Assembly: GCA_040381555.1 (NCBI GenBank)
Contig: JBEIHC010000115.1
Span: 1 to 8,647 of the forward strand
Length of the DNA: 8,647 nt
Direction: 5' to 3'
Origin: CANHCC01 sp040381555
GTDB taxonomy: Bacteria; Bacteroidota; Bacteroidia; J057; RFSG01
Part shown: in pieces, positions 6,131-8,647 of the stretch
Layout: every line of letters begins with the position of its first letter
How positions within the stretch are numbered: the stretch's first letter is position 1
Notes under the pieces: generated by a model
Seen by the model: only the letters and a program-made list of their open reading frames with translations
The model's database searches: none
What the model was told of the DNA's origin: nothing
Program-made: the position numbers and the translations under genes

Positions 6131-7204
6131 TTGAGGAAGTATTTTTATTTTTTCTCGTCTTTGATTCAAGGATGTTTTGGCTATAACCTATACCGAAATG
6201 TCTTTTTGTTGTTCGCTTTTATTTTCGTTTTCAATCAGAGTATTTGTGCTCAGGTAGCGGGGGAGAATTATGAATTTCTTCGGTCTGAAACGCAGTTGTT
6301 GCTTCCGATGGCTAAGGATATTTTGAATCATGATTCTGCTGCGTATAAGTTTGATCTGAATAAAAAGTTTGGTGCAGCTCTTAAGGATTTATTGTCAATG
6401 AGAGGGAGTTTTGAATTTTCATTTGATTCACTGGTTACCTTATCAAAGGTTTATTCTCCCGATCGAAGCTTTCGAATTTTCTCTTGGTATATTGTCGATA
6501 AAGATAAGGATCACTTTTATTATGCATTAATCCAAAGAAAAGTAATCACTTCTTCAGGCAGAGATTCATTGGTTGTAATACCCTTGCATCATACCCAATC
6601 TATTCGGGGAGAATCAGAGAATATGCATTTAGATCAAAACAACTGGCTGGGTGCATTGTATTATAAAGTTCTGATGTATAAGTCTCGCGGATATCGTCGA
6701 GATTTTTATACCGGTAAAGTGGAGAAAGCGAAAAATACCTATTATGTTTTATTGGGCTGGAATGGGGGCTCTAAGTATTCGAATTACAAGATGGTTGAAG
6801 TGATGACTTTTGATCCCTCGCAGGTTGAGAAAGTAGGCTTAGGAGCTCCCTTGTTTTACTTTAATTATATTCCCAAGTATCGGGTTATATTTGAATATTC
6901 TGATAATGCTTTCTTTCGTTTGAATACCGATATGGTGGATCGTAAATGGCCCCGCAAATCAGTAGAGATGTTGATATTTGATCATTTGTCCCCTCCTAAT
7001 CTTGCAAAAAAACTAGAACTATTGGATGTAGGTCCAGATGGATCATATGATGGGCTGTATTTTCGTAAGAGACGGGGAGGTAATTTCGGGTACTTTAAAA
7101 ATGTGCGAGTAATTGAGAAGAAATTGGACAAGTTTAAGGTTAAGGAAATTTCCATAGAAAAGGGATCGCAGGAAAAGGGTTTGTTTCATCCCCTGATGAA
7201 ATGA
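6131..7204 (+). CDS. Exported protein of unknown function, apparent TTG start
   Basis: Up to 357 residues; I do not recognise a named domain. The frame has no ATG before residue 60, yet the preceding residues encode a good signal peptide (hydrophobic run VFLLFAFIFVF at 24-34, then NQSICAQ, cleavage likely after A40). This implies a non-ATG start: either TTG 6131, immediately after the thiolase stop, or TTG 6161, which would give a more usual 30-residue signal peptide. The mature part has about 317 residues, rich in aromatic and charged residues, with segments such as RIFSWYIVDKDKDHFYYAL, YYVLLGWNGG, APLFYF, IFEYSDNAFF, IFDHLSPP and VGPDGSYDGL that look conserved-family-like and beta-rich. There is no lipobox and no second membrane segment, so a periplasmic or secreted location is inferred. 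It sits between two acyl-CoA enzymes with no terminator on either side, so co-transcription is likely, but an exported protein does not obviously share their cytoplasmic reaction. Confidence 0.8.
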   Translation: MRKYFYFFSSLIQGCFGYNLYRNVFLLFAFIFVFNQSICAQVAGENYEFLRSETQLLLPMAKDILNHDSAAYKFDLNKKFGAALKDLLSMRGSFEFSFDSLVTLSKVYSPDRSFRIFSWYIVDKDKDHFYYALIQRKVITSSGRDSLVVIPLHHTQSIRGESENMHLDQNNWLGALYYKVLMYKSRGYRRDFYTGKVEKAKNTYYVLLGWNGGSKYSNYKMVEVMTFDPSQVEKVGLGAPLFYFNYIPKYRVIFEYSDNAFFRLNTDMVDRKWPRKSVEMLIFDHLSPPNLAKKLELLDVGPDGSYDGLYFRKRRGGNFGYFKNVRVIEKKLDKFKVKEISIEKGSQEKGLFHPLMK

Positions 7205-7243
7205 TGAAATGGTTTAGTTAGTACTGTACCTAATTTTATTTTT

Positions 7244-8107
7244 ATGATAGATAAATATAAGTCCGTTGCTGTTATTGGCGCAGGTACCATGGGAAATGGT
7301 ATCGCCCATGTGTTTGCCCAATCTGGGTATTCTGTTCATTTGATTGATGTGTCCCAAACCGCATTGGATAAGGCATTGCAAACCATTTCGGGGAATTTAG
7401 ATCGTCAGATTAAAAAAGAATTACTCACTCCGGGAGATAAGGAAAGAATTTTGGGAGGTATCCAAACTTTTACCAGTATGGCCGAAGGTGTTAAAGGAAG
7501 AGCGCTAGTAGTGGAAGCTGCTACGGAGAATGTGGAGTTGAAGCTCAAGATTTTTCGCGAGTTAGATTCTATTTGTGCACCTGAAACTATTTTGGCAACC
7601 AATACATCTTCCATTTCCATCACGCTGATTGGAAGCGTAACTAAGCGTGCGGATAAGGTAATCGGAATGCATTTTATGAATCCAGTTCCGGTAATGAAGC
7701 TTGTTGAAATTATTAAAGGTTATGATACTTCCGATTCTGTATTGAATGATATCATGGACTTAAGTAGAGATTTGGGTAAGACTCCTGAATATTCGAATGA
7801 TTATCCTGGATTCGTAGCCAATAGGATTTTGATGCCCATGATTAATGAAGCCATATGGACACTTCATGAAGGAGTTGCTGCTCGCGATGCCATTGATAGT
7901 GTGATGCGATTGGGTATGGCTCACCCTATGGGGCCATTGCAGTTAGCAGATTTTATTGGGTTGGATGTTTGTTTAGCTATTTTACGCGTACTGCATGATG
8001 GTTTTGGCAATCCGAAATATGCCCCTTGTCCTTTATTGGTGAATATGGTTACAGCGGGTCATTTAGGTAAGAAAAGTGGAAAAGGATTTTACGATTACAG
8101 TAAATAA
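7244..8107 (+). CDS. hbd: 3-hydroxybutyryl-CoA dehydrogenase
   Basis: This cytoplasmic enzyme interconverts 3-hydroxybutyryl-CoA and acetoacetyl-CoA with NAD(P)(H), the step next to that of the thiolase upstream. The 287-residue length matches stand-alone members. Residues 7-35 form the dinucleotide-binding fold, with GAGTMG at 12-17 and D35 at the end of the second strand, which usually favours NAD over NADP. Catalytic residues of the family are visible: S122/S123 in NTSSISIT, H143 in GMHFMNPVPVMKLVEII, E155, and N193 in PGFVANRIL. The C-terminal helical domain (about 190-287) includes HPMGPLQLADFIGLD and ends with the typical HLGKKSGKGFYDY. ATG 7244 starts at the expected KSVAVIGAG opening, 39 nt after the previous stop, with no clear promoter in the gap. 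A strong terminator follows. No enoyl-CoA hydratase or acyl-CoA dehydrogenase is encoded beside it, so the pathway direction remains open. Confidence 0.95.
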   Translation: MIDKYKSVAVIGAGTMGNGIAHVFAQSGYSVHLIDVSQTALDKALQTISGNLDRQIKKELLTPGDKERILGGIQTFTSMAEGVKGRALVVEAATENVELKLKIFRELDSICAPETILATNTSSISITLIGSVTKRADKVIGMHFMNPVPVMKLVEIIKGYDTSDSVLNDIMDLSRDLGKTPEYSNDYPGFVANRILMPMINEAIWTLHEGVAARDAIDSVMRLGMAHPMGPLQLADFIGLDVCLAILRVLHDGFGNPKYAPCPLLVNMVTAGHLGKKSGKGFYDYSK

Positions 8108-8132
8108 AAATATTTACAATAAAGAAAGTTTC

Positions 8133-8168
8133 AGAGCTGTCGGGTGTTTCCGGCAGCTCTTTTTGTTT
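8133..8168 (+). terminator. Intrinsic terminator of the thiolase-dehydrogenase operon
   Basis: AGAGCTGTCGG (8133-8143) pairs with CCGGCAGCTCT (8150-8160), giving an 11-bp stem with one G-U pair and a 6-nt GTGTTT loop. The stem runs into TTTTGTTTTA. It begins 25 nt after the dehydrogenase stop. Confidence 0.9.
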
Positions 8169-8330
8169 TACCTAGTGCTAACATAATTTACTATTTAGTT
8201 AGATGAATAGAGGGGATTTTATCCAGAATATACTTGCATAAGGCTTATTGGTCTCCTGTTCACCCTTAGATTTATTAGAAGCGAATTTCTGAATTTATTC
8301 ATTAGGCATCTGTTAAGTATAGAGGTTAGA
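8169..8330. other. Non-coding stretch between terminator and repeat array
   Basis: AT-rich sequence without an open frame of useful length on either strand and without a recognisable RNA gene. The only local pattern is a short repeat of GAATTT around 8283-8297. Together with the array and the tail to the window end, the gene-free region after the dehydrogenase is about 540 nt. Confidence 0.6.
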
Positions 8331-8580
8331 TGGACAAGGGACGCTTGCCAAAGCGGGTTAGATTTTGGGTTTCAATTGGACAAGGGACGCTTGCCACGAT
8401 GAGTTGAGTTTTGGCTTCATTTGGACAAGGGACGCTTGCCAAGTTAGGTTGAGTTTTGGTTTCATTTAGACAAGGGACGCTTGCCAAGTTGTGTTGATTT
8501 TTGGCTTCATTTGGACAAGGGACGCTTGCCAAGTCGACTTGAGTTTTGGAAGCTTTCAGGACAAGGGACGCTTGCCAAGT
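8331..8580. repeat. Tandem array of six 45-bp units with an invariant 18-bp hairpin core
   Basis: The 18-mer GACAAGGGACGCTTGCCA occurs six times without a single change, at 8333, 8379, 8424, 8469, 8514 and 8560, so the steps are 46, 45, 45, 45 and 46 bp. The 27-28 nt between cores is related but diverged, with a shared TTGAGTTTTGG-CTTCATTTG-like part best seen in the middle units. With its flanking bases the core reads TGGACAAGGGACGCTTGCCA in most copies and can fold as TGG-A-CAAG / CTTGCCA: seven pairs, one bulged A and a GGACG loop. Copies 4 and 6 change one outer base, so the stem is shortened or carries a mismatch there. The core is far better conserved than the linkers, which suggests either recent amplification of a constrained element or a binding or structural role. 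No gene is attached to it within the window. Confidence 0.93.
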
Positions 8581-8585
8581 TTATT

Positions 8586-8595
8586 ACGCATGCGT
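8586..8595. repeat. Perfect 10-bp palindrome just after the array
   Basis: ACGCATGCGT is fully self-complementary and lies 8 nt beyond the last core copy. It could be a protein-binding site or chance; its function is unknown. The remaining 52 nt to the window end show no gene. Confidence 0.45.
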
Positions 8596-8647
8596 TGAAT
8601 CCAGGCCAGTATTGGGTTAGGATGTGCTACCTCAATACACTTATTTG

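Noticed and set aside
6172..6200. ATG at 6172 and ATG at 6198 as starts for the exported protein
   Set aside because: Both are in other frames and run into early stops; neither joins the main frame without a frameshift.
7220..7230. GTACTGTAC palindrome before the dehydrogenase as an operator
   Set aside because: Only nine bases, no extension of symmetry and no neighbouring regulator gene; chance is likely.
8326..8532. Minus-strand reading frame across the repeats as a 68-residue gene
   Set aside because: It exists because the repeat unit is a multiple of three; it starts with TTG inside a repeat, has no upstream signals, and the frame is broken by the 46-bp steps.
8331..8580. The repeat array as a CRISPR
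   Set aside because: The conserved core is only 18 bp, the intervening sequences are clearly related to each other and not unique, and no cas gene is in the window.

Overview
The window looks like chromosomal DNA from a member of the Bacteroidota. Four things point there. A tRNA gene is preceded by a textbook Bacteroidota promoter (TTTG, 20 nt, TAnnTTTG). The large outer-membrane receptor has the carboxypeptidase-regulatory-like domain, plug and barrel order and ends in an aromatic residue. The coding starts lack clear Shine-Dalgarno sequences. The tRNA does not encode its CCA end. I cannot place it below phylum from sequence alone.

Layout. Positions 1-1331 (+) are the end of a tightly packed operon: the C-terminus of a class I/II PLP-dependent aminotransferase, then a small lipoprotein overlapping it by 13 nt, then the Fe-S co-chaperone HscB overlapping the lipoprotein gene by ATGA. 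A tRNA-Leu(CAA) with its own promoter follows and ends in a strong, probably bidirectional terminator. Converging on that terminator from the other side is a hemerythrin-like protein of the RIC/YtfE/ScdA type with an altered N-terminal cysteine motif, then a TonB-dependent outer-membrane receptor, both on the minus strand. The receptor gene is divergent from a three-gene plus-strand unit: acetyl-CoA acetyltransferase (thiolase), an unrecognised exported protein that seems to need a TTG start, and 3-hydroxybutyryl-CoA dehydrogenase, closed by an intrinsic terminator at about 8133-8168.

The last roughly 480 bases hold no convincing gene. They contain the most unusual element here: six copies of an invariant 18-bp core at an almost exact 45-bp period, most copies able to fold into a small bulged hairpin, with diverged but related sequence between them. 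It is not a normal CRISPR array.

Functionally, thiolase and 3-hydroxybutyryl-CoA dehydrogenase catalyse consecutive steps joining acetyl-CoA, acetoacetyl-CoA and 3-hydroxybutyryl-CoA, in short-chain fatty-acid breakdown or in the reverse direction. HscB and the RIC-like protein may both relate to Fe-S cluster assembly or repair, but they are in separate convergent units, so a direct link is only suggestive. I found no phage, transposase, defence or secondary-metabolite system.
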